The translations under genes and the position numbers were made by a program. From Vitellaria paradoxa (lineage: Eukaryota > Streptophyta > Magnoliopsida > Ericales > Sapotaceae), in NCBI GenBank assembly GCA_019916065.1, contig CM034240.1, forward strand, positions 46,202,026 to 46,266,025: DNA of 64,000 nucleotides. Direction: 5' to 3'. How positions within the stretch are numbered: position 1 is the stretch's first letter; each line of letters starts with the position of its first letter. The notes under the pieces were generated by a model. It did no database searches and was not told where the DNA came from. It saw only the letters and a list, made by a program, of their open reading frames with translations. This document shows, piece by piece, positions 33,601 to 47,800 of this stretch.

Positions 33601-36600
33601 TCCCCCCTTGTTATTAGTTGCTCAACAAATCAAAACTTTTTTGAGCATGGTTATATACCTGTTAATATGTATTAATATGAGCAAGCCCTAATATTTAGTA
33701 ATTCAATTAATGAAATAATGTCAATTGTTAACTGTGGACTTATAATGTTAGCATATTTAACTGTACTTTTCCTTTGTGTCAATAAAACAGACTTCTAAAC
33801 TGATTTTACACCAAACAGAATTTTGCCAATGTCCCGTGAGGAAGTTTTATTTTTAAGGGCCACTTAATGCGGTGGGATATAGTTCAAGTCGAAGACAACA
33901 CAAGGGCTACACAAGCTTAAAACATATGGTCCGATGATCTGAAAAAATTGGTTTCTACTAATTGAAAATGTAACGCACTATCTAAGATTTGTGTAGCCAA
34001 TCCTAAATTTAGGGTTAGGCCTTGCTAAATTGGCTGTATATATATTTATATATCGACTGTTAAAGACCATTAGCCATTTGATTTTTTTTTTTTTTAAATA
34101 AGTGACTGCAGCATGCAAATAAGAAGCATCAAGGAGATGCAACCCATGTACAAAAAGACTTACCACACAAGCTACATGCATCCCTAAACCCTTTGTAGTT
34201 GCATATTTTCAATAAAATCCAAAAATTGATTCAAGTTTGGCATCACCCTGCTCGATAACCAACTATATAAGATAGACGAATACATCTGATTAAACTTGAG
34301 GAGGCTTTACACACACAACACTATCCCAAATGAATTAATAGTAAATTGATCAAAAATCTCGTGTTTCATTGTTTACAGGAAGGAGACTACCTGTCATGCA
34401 CTTGTTTAACTTAAGAGAAGTAAAAAAGTTGCATTGGAGAATCATTCTCCATTGTTGATTGCTTTTATTTTTAGAAACAACCATTTGTATTAAATGGTTT
34501 GCTTGATGATTTTAATTTAATTTGTATCCTTGCAAACAGTTCTTTTTGACAGAGAGTAAACATGAGTAAATATTTAACATGCCAGAATGTGGTAGAAAAT
34601 ATGTTAATGATCTTTCTTTTCTTTGTACTTGTGATTAAAAAGGTTCCCTTAGGATTTGGGCTGTGTGGAAAAATTTCATTTGTCTAATGGAAGTTTTCTT
34701 TCTTGATTCTAATACATTCCAGATGTTTTCTTTTTCTCTTCAGAGCAAATACTCATAATTGTTTCATATTTGCAGAGTTTTATCTCGGGTATTGGCAATT
34801 GGGTTGCAGATGAAGTGCTATACCAAGTCAGTACTCCCTGCATTTTTTTTTTTTAAATCATTATTTTCAAGAATTTTGGTTTATCTTTATAGTTTTAGAG
34901 TTTGGCACCTCATTTCCCCCCTAAATGGTTGATTTCAACTGTCAACCATTTTCCTGTTTTTATGTGGATGATAAATGAAATTACAAGCTCAATTATTTGT
35001 TGGTTGGACCATTTTTTTTTTTTTTTTTAAGTTCTGCAAGTGATAAGTAAGCAGCATTCAGGGAAAGAGTACTAGAAGAAAACATTTGGACGGTAAATGA
35101 GAGTGCAAATATTATGTGGAATAAGGTAGCAAAGTGTATTAGGAGGGTAGGGAAATAAGTCTTAGGAGAATCCAAAGGGAGTGTTCCGGCACAGAAAGAG
35201 GCATGGTGGTGGAACGAGGCCGTCCAAGACAAGATAAGAGTTAAAAGAGAGTGTTTTAAATCTTGGCAAAACGACCGAAATGAAGCGAACTTGGAGAGGT
35301 ATAGAGAAGCTAGAAGAGAAACCAAAAAGGCAATTAGTGAGGCTAAGGTAAAGATATTTGAGGATTTATATAGGCGACTTGATACTAAGGAGGGCGAAAG
35401 AGAGATATTCAAGTTTGCTAAATCTAGAGATAGACGGACCAAGGATTTAAACCAAGTTAAATGCATTAAGGATGAGGATGAAAAGGTATTAGTAAAGGAA
35501 GAGGAGATAAAGGAGCGTTGGAAGAGCTACTTCTACAAGTTATTTAACGAAAGCAGTAGTAGTGACATACATTTGGGGCAGTTTACCACTTTTAGGGAAG
35601 AATTAAATTTTATATTCTATAGGAGAATCAGTACGGAAGAGGTAAAAGAAGTATTAAAAAGGATGAAGAATGGGAAAGCGGTTGGGCCAGATGGTATCGC
35701 TATTAAGGTTTGGAGGTGCTTAGGAGAGGATGGTATAAGTTGGTTGACAAAACTTTTTAATGTAGTGTTAAAGAGCAAGAAGATGCTTGATGCATGGAGG
35801 AAAAGTATTCTTATACTCATATACAAGAACAAATGAGATATTCAGAACTGTGAGAACTATCGCCGGATTAAATTGATGAGCCATACGATGAAATTATGGG
35901 AGAGAGTTTTTGAGAGAAGACTAAGAAGGACAACAAACGTTTCAGAGAACCAATTTGGTTTCATGTATGGAAGATCAACCATGGAGGCTATCTTTCTCTT
36001 GAGGGGGTTAATGAAACAGTATAGAGAAGGTCAAAAGTATTTACATATGGTGTTCATCGATTTAGAGAAGGCATATGATCGGGTTCCTAGGGAGATTCTA
36101 TGGAGAATATTGGAAAAGAAAGGAACGTGTGTCGCATATATTGAGGCGATAAAGGACATGTATGATAGAGTCATGACATCTATACGGACGACTGGTGGAG
36201 AGAGTAATGAGTTCCCTATCACGATTGATTTACATTAAGGCTCAGCGTTAAGCCCGTACTCGTTTGCTTTAGTTATGGATGAGATTACAAGACATGTTCA
36301 GGATGAGGTGCCGTGGTGTATGCTATTTGCAGATGATATTGTTTTAGTAGATGAGACGAGAGAAGGAGTGAATGCTAAGCTAGAATTGTGGCGGGATATG
36401 TTAGAGACAAAAGGGTTTAGGTTAAGCCGATGCAAGACGGAATATATGGAATGTAAGTTTAGTCGAAGTAGGATAACGAGTAGTATAGAAAAGTAAGTTT
36501 AGGCATACAAAAGATTGTAGAGAAAGATAAATTTAGGTACCTTGGATCTATGGTGCAACAAGATGGAGGGATTGATACTGATGTAAGTCACAGGATTCAA

Positions 36601-39600
36601 GTTGGGAGGACCAAATGGAGGAGTGCTTCGGGGGTTTTGTGCGACCGAAAAATTCCCCTCAAGGTGAAAGGAAAGTATTATAAGGTAGCGGTTAGACCAG
36701 TGCTGCTATATGGATCAGAGTGTTAGGTAGTAAAACATAATCATGGTCAGAAGATGGCAGTTGCGGAGATGAGGATGCTAAGGTGGATGTGCGGGATTAC
36801 AAGGAAATATAGAATTAGGAACGAGAAGATTAGGGGCAAAGTAGGAATAGCACCGATTGAAGATAAAATGAGAGAAAACCGATTAAGATGATTTGGCCAT
36901 GTTAGAAGGCGTCCAGCAGAGGCACCTGTTAGAAGGTGTGAAAGTATGGAGATTGCCAGGAGTAGGAGAGGTAGAGGAAGACCCAAGAGAAGCTGGAAAG
37001 AAATCATTAAACATGAGCTAACCTACCTAGATTTATCGGAGGACATGCCCCTAAACAGATTTAATTTGCGTCGACAAATCCATATAGCCGACCCCACCTA
37101 GTGGGAAAATGCTTGGTTTGGTTTAAGTTCTGCAATCAGCTCTTGGTTGAGAGAAATGTAGTAACAGTTACCTGATTCCTAAGATCGTGAAATATTTAAC
37201 TTGAGGCGTCTTTTTGTCTGGGATGGCTCCTGTTTGTTTATTGTATCTTCATAAGTGTACCTTGAACTGCATGCTTCGTTTATGATTTATTACCTTATAC
37301 TTGCGCTCTGCATATTTTTGTTTGGGCTTTTATTTTACACTGGAAATGGTGCGAATCAATCTGTGAATGGTTGATTCAAATAAATTTGTTTAGTTGTTTT
37401 TATCATCATCATCATCACCCTCGACACAACTAGTGATGCAGTCATAGGATACTCTTCACAGACCAAGCTCTAGGCGAAGACTTATGGCCTGAGAATGGTT
37501 GGACTTCGACAGAGGGACTACATATCTCTCATAATTGTATTTTCAGTTTGGACTTAACATACTTTTTTTTGGTCACATTTTAGGGGTTTCAAAATTGGGC
37601 CTTTCTAAATTTCTACAAACTTCTATAAATTCCTACAAAATTTAAAATTTTTACTCATATTACGAATTACGAGACAACAACTTTTATAAATTTATACTAA
37701 TTTATAACCCTCCAAACACATCTATAATGTGGTCATAAGTCACTGTGCACTGCCTCGGTGGTTTGCCATTGCCATCCAGATACATTCAAACAAAATTTAG
37801 CTACAGCTTAAAAAATTTCAATTTATTTTGGGAAATTGTATTCTATAATGCATTAAGGTAATGGCAGATTACCATGTGACTATGGTTGACCAAATGCCTT
37901 TTCAACTATTAGATGCTTTGGAGCTTATAATCAGCCTTTGTTATTCATTCTTCAAGACTTAGTAAACAAGCATACCTTGTCAACCGTTATATGCCTTTGA
38001 GCTCATAATCGCCAAGATATTCATTGTCCAGGACTTCAGGAAACGTGCTTGGAAGCAAAAGCTTCAGCTGTTGCTTGGGATGGTTGATGTGAATATTGGT
38101 GATACCTCTGATGACTATTTGCCTAGCTTGTATCCACAAGGTGTTCATCTTGTGGTAGCTTTGATTTTCTTTCATCTTGTGGTAGCTTTGATTTTCTTTC
38201 TTTTGACAGCATTCCTGTAGTGTAGATAGATTATGTAAATGTTTCTTAAGTCTGCAGGATTCCTTGTACGTCTGACTACATCTCCATGTGATTAGCCAGC
38301 TTAGTTGTTTCTTCGACTTAAATTGCACCTAATTGGTGATGTCTAATTTATTGTAACATCTCTCCATCTTTCTCACAGGCAAGAATACATCCAATGCAAG
38401 TTGTTGCCAGCCTGTCCAAAGAGAGCTGTGTGGCATTGCACAAGTGCATTAAAGAGGTCAGTAAGGCTGCCTGCAGCCATTTCTCACTTCAATGGGTGTT
38501 CCAGTTCTGGTGGGGCGAAAGGCCCAGATGTATTAATCGCAAGATGCTTCTGATATATGCAGTCATTTTTGACAAAATCAATTGATTTTACAGGTCATTG
38601 AAAAAGCCATTGAAGTTGGGGCGGATAGTAGTCAATTTCCTAGTAATTGGATTTTCCACTCCCGCGAAAAGAAGCGTGGCGAGGCTTTTGTTGATGGTTT
38701 GGCCTCTTGACTCCAGAACAATTGTTCATGGCATGCCATGCATTTGTCTTGACTTTCCTAAATGTAACACCTTATAAAGCTACCTTTCGTTACAAGTACT
38801 TACAAAATTTTGACTTACTGGGTATAGCAGAATTGTACTTCCTCTTATCCATGATATTTATTCACTGTTTCTTGCTAGATGTTCAAGATATTGCAATGAT
38901 CTATGTTAGTAATGTTTGTTTGTCCGTACAAATTTGAAAAAAGTTGTCCTTGATGACATATTAGTCATAAAGCATGAACAGGTTAACTAGCAAATTTACT
39001 AATATTATAATAAATTCTCTTATGGCTGTGTTTCTTCTCTATTTGACTAGCTTGCTTTTGCATCACATGAAAGTTTCTTCAATGCATTTGCACTCCTTTG
39101 GAAAACTTGCAATACCAATAACAGAATCCGCCAAAAAACTCATTGGTTAGAATCTCGCAATAACTGGAAAGCAGTGTATTGTCAATAATTATATTATTAA
39201 ACAAAATATACCTCCCAAGCAATGAAATTTATTATTTATTTTTCTCTTGGGCACTTCAGGCCAATGTTAATACGTTTTTAATCACTTTTCACAAAGGATT
39301 TAATGAGCTTCTGTTTCATGGCAGGAAAGAAAATTGAATTTATTACTGCTGGTGGCAGGGTATATCCCTTTCCTCTCCCTCCTCTTCTTTTCTATCGCCC
39401 TCTCTCTATATATATATATATATATTTGTAGTTAGGAGGAATTTGTTTTTCTGTCTCAGACAACAGCATATGTACCAGAGTTTCAAAAGCTGGGTGGATC
39501 TCAAGTTTCAAAAGCAAGTAAACCTAAAAAGCAAACTGTGAAGGGAAACAAAGACGAGGACAGTGATGATGATGCACCAGAAAGTGAGGAAGAGGAAAAT

Positions 39601-39843
39601 GGTAATAAGAGTTCAAAATCTAAGGGAGGGAAGATAACCAGACAGGGACGCAAGACACCACCTGCAAGAGGAAAGTACAATCGACGTAAAAAAGATGACG
39701 ATGAAAACAGCGGTGGTGATGGTGATGGTGATGGTGAGGAGGAGAACACAAATCAGAAGAAGAAAACGAGAACTGAAAATCCACCCGCGAAAAGAAAGTC
39801 CAAGGCAGCAACAGAGACTAGGAGAAAAAGGGGGAGAACATGA
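30606..39843 (+). CDS. FPG1: Formamidopyrimidine-DNA glycosylase / AP lyase (plant FPG1/MMH)
   Basis: Ten exons: 30606-30834, 31672-31723, 32506-32563, 32991-33059, 33158-33283, 34776-34826, 38379-38456, 38594-38696, 39325-39359, 39460-39843. They join in frame to 394 aa, about the usual plant length. It removes 8-oxoguanine and ring-opened purines from DNA and cleaves the abasic site. The start MPELPEVE fixes the ATG: Pro2 (the N-terminal catalytic amine after Met removal) and Glu3 are present, as is Lys60 ([10 protein letters not shown]). The helix-two-turn-helix lies at about 177-202 ([19 protein letters not shown]). The zincless finger ends GGR|TTAYVPELQK with Arg267 as the catalytic arginine and no cysteines, the known plant form. 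The tail from about 275 is lysine- and acid-rich ([16 protein letters not shown]), fitting a nuclear protein. Intron 6 (3.55 kb) contains an RTE-type LINE fragment. Confidence 0.95.
35040..37121 (+). mobile_element. 5'-truncated RTE-type LINE in FPG1 intron 6
   Basis: The insert lies between two copies of TTTAAGTTCTGCAA (35026-35039 and 37122-37135), a 14-bp target-site duplication. It is in the same direction as FPG1. It holds the reverse transcriptase and C-terminal part of a non-LTR retrotransposon ORF; the upstream endonuclease domain is absent, as expected from 5' truncation. It ends CACCTAGTGGGAAAATGC and GGTTTGGT without a poly(A) tail, like plant RTE elements. It must be spliced out with the intron. 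Confidence 0.92.
35291..37101 (+). pseudogene. Non-LTR reverse transcriptase fragment, decayed
   Basis: Open pieces are 35291-35836, 35873-36238 and 36275-36496, with a further unlabelled piece to about 37101. Motifs: [61 protein letters not shown]; and the catalytic [12 protein letters not shown]. The C-terminal part has [19 protein letters not shown] and [17 protein letters not shown], typical of plant RTE. Stops at 35834 and 36236 and a frame change near 36490 show it is dead. Confidence 0.9.
39407..39426. repeat. (TA)n tract in FPG1 intron 9
   Basis: About ten TA units just upstream of the intron 9 acceptor. Confidence 0.9.
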
Positions 39844-41811
39844 GAAGCCTCCTCTTATAGAAAGTTAAGTGAGGAAGTGGAATTTGTATGGAAGGGACAT
39901 CTTACAAAATGCTGAAACTGGTCGAGACAACAGCTGTGCCTACTACTTTTAATGTATTTTTGGAGGAATGGAAGGGAGAAATGTTTGCAGATCTTGTGTG
40001 TAGTTCTATCTTTTGTTGTTGAAATTTCCGTGACTTATTTTGTGAATATTTCTTGCAGTTGTGCAGACGACTTGTTTTATTCCATGCCAGTGAACGTGAG
40101 TCCTAGATTGTTTGCCTCTTTGTTCAGTTAGTATGCTAACTGAAAATGATGTGTTGGGCTTCTGACCATTCATCGTTAATTAGATGATGATTTAGCGACA
40201 GAATGATAGGATGTGCCAAGGCTTGAAGAACAAAGGAAATGATTGGGGTTGAATAATCTAATTCTACATTAATGTTCTCAGTAGGCTCTGTTTTGCAAGT
40301 GGGTTGGATCGTAATGCCCTTTGTTTTTTGATGATACTGCGAGGATGTCATTACTTCTTGTTATAGTTTGGTCAAAAGACATTATCAATTTTCCCCTTCC
40401 AGCTCACTCTACCCCATTTTTTAGAAAAATTACTCCCAACTCACGGGCCAATTAATCTTTATCAAGGTAAATAAAATTTAGGTGGATGTAATTTGTATAG
40501 GTAAATTACACTTATCTTTCTTAAAAACACAATTAATTATAGGTAGATGTAATTTGTACAAGTAAATTACACTAACTTTCCTTAAATATATGATTAATTA
40601 TACATAATTATCATTAATATTTAAAAGTTCTACTCATATTCTTTATTTTGAAATATTTGTCACAAATAAGTTGTTCTATCTATTTAATTGTTAATGTTAA
40701 ATGAAAAATAATATGATCAACATAAGAAAATCATAGGACGTTTTCTTTTATAGAGGTATATATAGTATATCTAAAATATTATTAAGATATTTAAACTTTA
40801 AAAATTTTCCTATTTTCTCATATTAATTTTTTTTTTTTTTTTATCTATTTAGGATGTGTAGGGAGAATTTTTAACATTCTCCTCACAAAAAATATTGTTC
40901 ACTTTAGAAATGTTCGTACATGCTCTAAATATTTGATCCCTTCCCTAATAGTGCATGCAATTCCCTCACAAATTTATTTTAGGTATGGATGCATAATTCA
41001 ATTTTAACTTTTATTATATAAGAAATTAGAGATGAAAAATAGGTGTTACGGCTAACATAAATCTATGAAAAAACCGCACATACCACAAAAATGAGGGTCA
41101 AGTGCCTGAAACATATACAAACACTTTCAAAGCAGAAAATACATTTGTGAGATGAGTATAAAAAATTCTGCTATTATATAGATCTTTTACTATTTTACTT
41201 AGATGAGTGCTACCATGCATACAAGGAATGAAAAGAGCAAAAGTATTAAAAAAATCTTTGTTTGGTTTGGAAAGTGGGGAAAGAGGTAAGAAGGGAGCGG
41301 GAACGAGGAAAGAAAATCAGATAGATTTCTTTTACCGTTTTCTCCTCCATCTCTCCCAAAACGCAACAACCAAACAAGATATAGGAGAAAATTTTCACTC
41401 TCTTTTCCACTTGTCCTCACCAAACCAGAAGGCTATGTAAATCCAATGGTAATTGCTGGATAATTCAGCAAGTATAGTTTCATGATCATGACAATCCCGA
41501 GATGCATAGAATACCAAGGAAATGTGAATTGTGTGAAGTTCTTTATCTCCCCCAAGTATTTCTCGTAATAATCATTTACATTCTCGTCTTTTAGAAAGAA
41601 AAGATAAAACAGAAATTACAGACATAAGTCATAAAGCAAGGAATTAGTTGTGAACCTGTAAATTTCAATGAAGGACCATGGCAATTACAGAGAAATTTCA
41701 CATTTGTACAAAGAAACGGTTCCTCGACTTCACAGAAATAGCTCTTCAACTTACGAAAAATGCCTGCACAAGCTCAAGTTTGAATGCACCATGGTGATTT
41801 GTGCATCGAAA
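39844..41811. other. Spacer between convergent FPG1 and hydrolase genes
   Basis: The first 250 bases are probably the FPG1 3' UTR and the last 100-200 the hydrolase 3' UTR. No gene between. Diverged short direct repeats (GTAGATGTAATTTG, then GTAAATTACAC) occur at 40490-40580. A MITE-like inverted repeat is at 41258-41430. Confidence 0.5.
41258..41430. repeat. Candidate MITE with about 30-bp terminal inverted repeats
   Basis: The left end TTTGGTTTGGAAAGTGGGG followed by AAAGAGG resembles the reverse complement of the right end (CTCTTTTCCACTTG then TCACCAAACCAG) with a few mismatches. About 170 bp. No clear target duplication, so the class is uncertain. Confidence 0.4.
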
Positions 41812-44800
41812 TTAGAAAAATACTCTCAAAGCATCCACAATTTTTTCCGGCCTGTCAATGTAAGTATACCCGGTCAGAGATTAAAAGTGAAAATTTAGAA
41901 TAATTCTGACAAATTTTGCAGTGGATTGACTTACCAGTCCTCCTGTGGCATATGGCCAGCACCTTCTATCAGCTTCAGCTTGACATTAGAAGGGTTTCCT
42001 TTCTGAAACTCTTCAGCCACTGACTGAGGCAGATACTTGTCAGCTGTCCCCCAGGCAACTAATATTGGTTTATCCCAACTAATGTGAAAGAAGACATTTG
42101 TCCATGATCAGCAGAAGAACAATGGGAGGTAATTAATTGCACCAAGAATTGATTTACCATGAATTTCCATTATAAAACAAGCTTCATTTACATTTCAAAA
42201 CTGATAATTATGGTCGCCAAGGTTACATGGATAATGGGGATTTATCGACATGGATATTGCAAAAGGCTTAAATGGCTGTCTCCCATTTATGTATACATTA
42301 TAACTTCAGGTTGAAGGTCGCCAAAACATTTTTGAGCGCATTAAACCATAATAGAACTAAGAAGTGCAACCTCAAACAAAAAGAAGAAGCATGTTGTGCA
42401 AGAGATGGACAAATTTTTTTTAGCACAATAACTACATGTCATGAGCTTAGTTGGCCTTACATCGCATTCTAGTAAAATGGGATGCAAATTTGAGTAACCA
42501 AAAGGTGGCCCCAGAAAACAACAATAAACTCTGGTTTGCTATCAAGTCTCCAGTAGTAGTCTCCCAATTACTATCGTGTTTCATCCAATGTTAGGACTCA
42601 AATAAATCATTTCAAAGAAGGAATTAAAAAAAAAAAACAAAAACTTCAGGGTTCATTTCTCCAAAATAGCTATGTCGCAACCAATCCTACTCCCACTTCA
42701 GTTTCATCCAACTTGAGACCACTACAGTTACCACAACTACAATTTTTTTTTTTTTTCTCAGGGAGGTATTCATTATAAAAATTCCAAAATTCTATCATAT
42801 AACGGTTTCTATTAAGGATTTCGTACAAACCAAAATTGCCAAGTTTAGCACCAATATTGCTTGCTGCAACTTAACAGAGTGAAAATTCAGGCAAACTATG
42901 CACAGCAGTGGTAATGTATATGAGCGCGCGCACACATATTTATGCTTATGTAAATGCAAGATTCTACAGAAGCACATTTTACATTTGTCTGTATATTATT
43001 ACTTGCAATTTTATACCTTCCAGACGCAAAACCAGCTGCTATTTGGCTTGAGATATTTTTGAAGTTAGCTTTTTTTGCAGCTTCAAGCAGAGCTGAAACA
43101 CCATAGTGTACATAAGTGAGATTTTCAAGTGGCTAAATTTTGCTTACATTCTTCATTACCCAATACCCATACATAAAGTAATAATTTGAAGAATCTAGTT
43201 ATCTTATAAGAAATTTATTTAATCCACATTGAATAAATCTCGACAGTGATGGCCTGCGTGATGCAAAGAAGTAGATTCCTTGTAACATGAAATGTAGTTC
43301 AGAGAGTTTACCAAATAACAAAGTGAAAAACAAGGAAATATCAGGATTTTATGCCACTTTCACACACTACCTGTTTCACTATGTGAATCACCAGAATTCA
43401 GAAAAATGATTTGTTTCTTTTAAAGTGGAGGATACTTTTAACACTAATAGAACATAAAAATGAACTTTTCATGCACATCTGAATGATCAAGTGTAATTTT
43501 TTCCACTCATCAACCAGGTGGTGCAACCATGTTTATTATATCTACCTTCAAGAGAAACCCAAATTTCATCTGTTAAATTTGAGAACCATCCAATAACCTT
43601 CTTACATCAGAAATAACAGATCTCAGTGCCACAAGCTTGTTTCCCTTCACGCAACACTCTACCCCCTCAGTAACAATAATGAGACAAGTTATACATGCCA
43701 CGTGCCAGATTGTCACATTGAATTTTTACAGGATAAAAGACTTGGAAATCTATCTTGGTCACTACACATAAAACCTATGTCAACCCATGTGTGTGTCAAG
43801 CAAAAGCTAGATTCAGAAACTAGAGGAAATGCAACAATATCCTAAAAATAAAAATAAACTTGGGCATAAAAATTCAACAGACAATTTTCCAAGAGCAATT
43901 GATACATGTGTGCTTGCACCTTATATAAAAAAATAAATAAAATTGGACCAAAATTCAACGCTGACCCAGCTAGTTGTGACCTTGGCTCTGTAGAGTCGAG
44001 ATAGTTGTTCATAAATATCCACATTTTTCAGTGTCACAAAATATACAACATAATTAGATTCTGCTGAACAACATAGTTGAACCAGAAATGTTAGATAGAA
44101 AAAAATTTCCTTCTCTACATGACATATTATTGGGCTGCTAGGGTTTGAAAAGCTAATTAAAAAAAAAAAAAAGTGATCGAGTTTCTTTTTCCTACATATG
44201 CAATAAACAGCATAAACTAGCAGATATTTCTGAAGAAAAATACGTGTATCATGGAAATGTTAATAGCAGGTAGAGCTACAAACCAAATCCTGGCCCACTG
44301 CTTTCCAAATATGGTAACCGATACACATCAGCCTTTTCCAGCTTCAGGACATAACTGTTAGGAAAGTAATCATGCCGTGAGATAAATAAATGTAATTAGA
44401 TTAGTTATTTTCCATAGCTGATGGAAAGAAAGAAATAACTCAATGAACTACTTTAAAGCTGTCAAGGAAAGTTGAGATTTATTTGAATCTTAACTTGGTT
44501 TGCAAATATGTACCAAATTAACTTGGTTTGCTAATGTGTACCTGAATTCTTTTTGCATGACGATGTTTGGGATGCATGTTTAGCCCAAACCTTCTGCATT
44601 TTTCCAAAATATTTTCTTCCGAAGACTCTAGTACGGTTTCTCTTTATATGGCACAACGCCTCAGAAATAGTACTAGAGGCAAGAATTAGGAAGCACAAAT
44701 GTATACAGCTCAACCATAATAGTTAATTAGCTCATCAACAAAGAAGGCACCTCCTTTGCATCTCCTTGATGCTTTTTATAAAATTTGATATTTATCAAAA

Positions 44801-47800
44801 AAAAAAAAGAATAAATAAATAAGGCACCTCACAGCAAGTTCCTTTCACTAATGCTTGAAATTTATCATGAAATCTATCCATTTAGGATGCAAACTTCCAG
44901 TGCATGCTACCAGGTATTACGCCAATGCTTGTAATACAAACACCCAGCTACAATATGACTTGATTCAGATTAACATTAGATCACAGGCAATAGTTTCTTC
45001 TTTAGTTGTTGGTTGGAATTATGCACCAACAAAAGATTGGCAGAACAACAGAACTGATTGAATGCAGATATTGTTTTACATTAATCAGAAGGCAAATTAA
45101 AATTTTTAATTTCTCAAGTACAAAAAGCACTTGTAGATACGTACGGGCTACCTGCTTCAATAAAGCGCTCAGCCATTATTGCATTCTGGCAAGTAAATTC
45201 ACCCAATAAAGGAATCCTGGGGCAAAAAGAAAGAAAAGAAAAATCCAAGTGGATACAAATACAACATTTTTCATAAATTCAGATCATAAGAAAATACAAT
45301 GCCATGCCAAGCATGCCATTCAACACAAAATTCATCATAACGAGAAGGCAAATCCATGTGCATGACAAGACACCATAAATAATTCCTTTGTATTGGGCAA
45401 GGTCAATTCTCCAAGAGAAGTATTGTGCTAGTCCTATAGTTGATAATTTAATGAAACTGCCATCAGCTTGTTATATTCAAAGTTAGTTGGTAGTTTACTA
45501 AATAAAGAATGTAATTTCTGTTAGCTGTTAGTGCTGTTATATTAGAATGGAAAGCTGGTAATTCTGTTATACCAGCATAGGAGGCTGTTTAGAAGTTAGT
45601 TAGTTGGTTAAAAGTATGGAGGGAAAAGTAGTTAATAGTCTAGAAGGATCTGCAGCTATAAATAATTAAGGAGGATCATTTGTGAAAGGAAGATTTTCAG
45701 TCCTAGAAATTTTTCTCTGTTCTTTCAATTCTGTGTTCTTCTCCTTTAGCCATTACAGTTTGGTATCAGAGTAACAGATTCTTAGCCTACTGTCTAAGTA
45801 GATTTCATGGCCGACGGGACTAGGGCAACGCAGGAAGCTAAGAAGGTTGATGAAGCCCTTCGACTGCTAAAAGAAGGAAGTGAGAGGAATTCTAAGGAGA
45901 TTGGGGAGATCAAGAAATCCCTTAGAGAATTGGGAGATATTAAGGAGATGATTGTGGCTATGAGTATGAAACATGACCAGATAGCAAGACATGTGTATGG
46001 AAAGTCACAGCAAGAGGAAAGTGGAGGTTCAAGGCTACAGCAAGTGCCTTCGGAGCCTGATCAACCAAGCTTCTAGGCCTTGGATGAATATCCCTAAGGT
46101 CAGCGAGTCCTCATAATTCCTTTCCTTTATATCCAAAGTTTGCAAGGGTTGAATTCCCTCGATTCTATGGTGAAAATCCTAGTGGGTGGCTGTATAAATG
46201 TGAGAGATTCTTTGAGTTCAATTCAGTGAATAATGGAGATAAGGTGAAGCTGGCAGCACTACACTTAGAGGACTCATCCTTATAGTGTTCTAGTGGTTTG
46301 AAAAGTGCCATCACCACATCACTTGGGAACTATTTAAGCAAGGATTATTGTCAAGATTTGGCCCAAGTTCTTATGAGGATGCCGTGGGAGAATTAACAAA
46401 ATTGAGGCAAACTACCACTATAAAGGCTTATCAAGAAAGGTTTTGAGGTTTTAGCAAATCAAACCCAGAACCTGTTAGAGTCTTTTTTTGTTAGCTGTTT
46501 TATAAGTGGACTCAAGAAGGAGATTTGACCAGGGGTATTAATGTTCAAACAAGCCTCTATCACCAATGCCATAGGGTTGGCAAAGCTGTAGGAGTCCAGC
46601 ATCGAGGCAATTACTAAGAAATCAAGGATGTGGCCCAAACAAGAGGTACCCTTGGTGAACAACCCAACTGTGAGCAGTGGAAGCCAACTCAGGCAAGAGC
46701 TACCCAAAGATTTAGAAGATAAAAGGGATATACTTTAAATGTAATGAGAAGTATACAAGAGGCCATGTGTGCAGCAAGAAACAATTGTATGCTATGGAAG
46801 GAGAAAGAGAGGAACAAGTACAAACTTTTGAAGGAGAAAAGGAAGAAAATAAGAGCAAACGCCCAAGGAAGAGCTGCAGATCTCTCTAAATGCCATCACT
46901 GGTTCGATTTCCTATAGAACAATGAGGGTGAAGGGTAATGTAAAGAAGAAACTCATCATAATCCTGATAGACTCAGGAAGTACCCATAACTTCTTAAGTG
47001 CTGAGGTAGCTTAAAGGGCAAGCGTGAAAGTAGAAGAAACTGAACCTCTACCAGTATCAGTTGCTGATGGAACAAAAATGCTGAGCACTGCCATATGCAG
47101 GAATTTCAGTGGAAGATGCAAGGCACCACTTTCTAGGCTGATATGAGGATATTACAACTAAAAGGCTGTGACATGATGCTGGGCATTTAGTGGTTGACAA
47201 CTTTAGGGGCCAATTAAATCGGACTTCAAGAACTTTAGCATGGAATTTTGTCTGAATGGCAGAAGGTATGTATTAAGAGGGGGAAACAAAGAAGGATTAA
47301 AGGTGGTGAGCTTTGGTAAGGTGAAGAAGTATTTACAAAAACAGCCACAAGGAATAATAGCTCAATTTAATTCATTAGAGGCTACTAACAGTAAAGAAAA
47401 AAAAGACTGCCCAATAGAGTTGGAGACACTGCTTTCAGAATTCAAAGAGGTATTCCAGGAGCCAAAAGACTTGCCACCTATCAAATATCATAATCACTGC
47501 ATTCCCCTCAAACCAAGAGCTGAGCCTACAAATGTGAGACCTTACAAGTACCCTCACTTCCAAAATGCTGAAATTGAGAAACAAGTAAAAGAATTGCTAA
47601 ATTATAGAATCATAGGACCTAGTGTTAGCCCTTATTCTTCCCCAATCCTGTTAGTAAAGAAGAAAGATTGAACATGGAGGATGTGTGTAGACTATAGGGC
47701 ACTCAATAAGGCCACTGTCAAGGATAAATTTCCAATACCAGTAATAGACGAGCTGTTGGATGAATTATGTGGAGCAAAATACTTTTCTAAGATGAACTTG

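Noticed and set aside
45145..45152. Earlier donor for hydrolase exon 7 at 45152 (GCAG|GTAGCC)
   Set aside because: It puts exon 8 out of frame; the donor GTACGT after 45145 gives the continuous [14 protein letters not shown].
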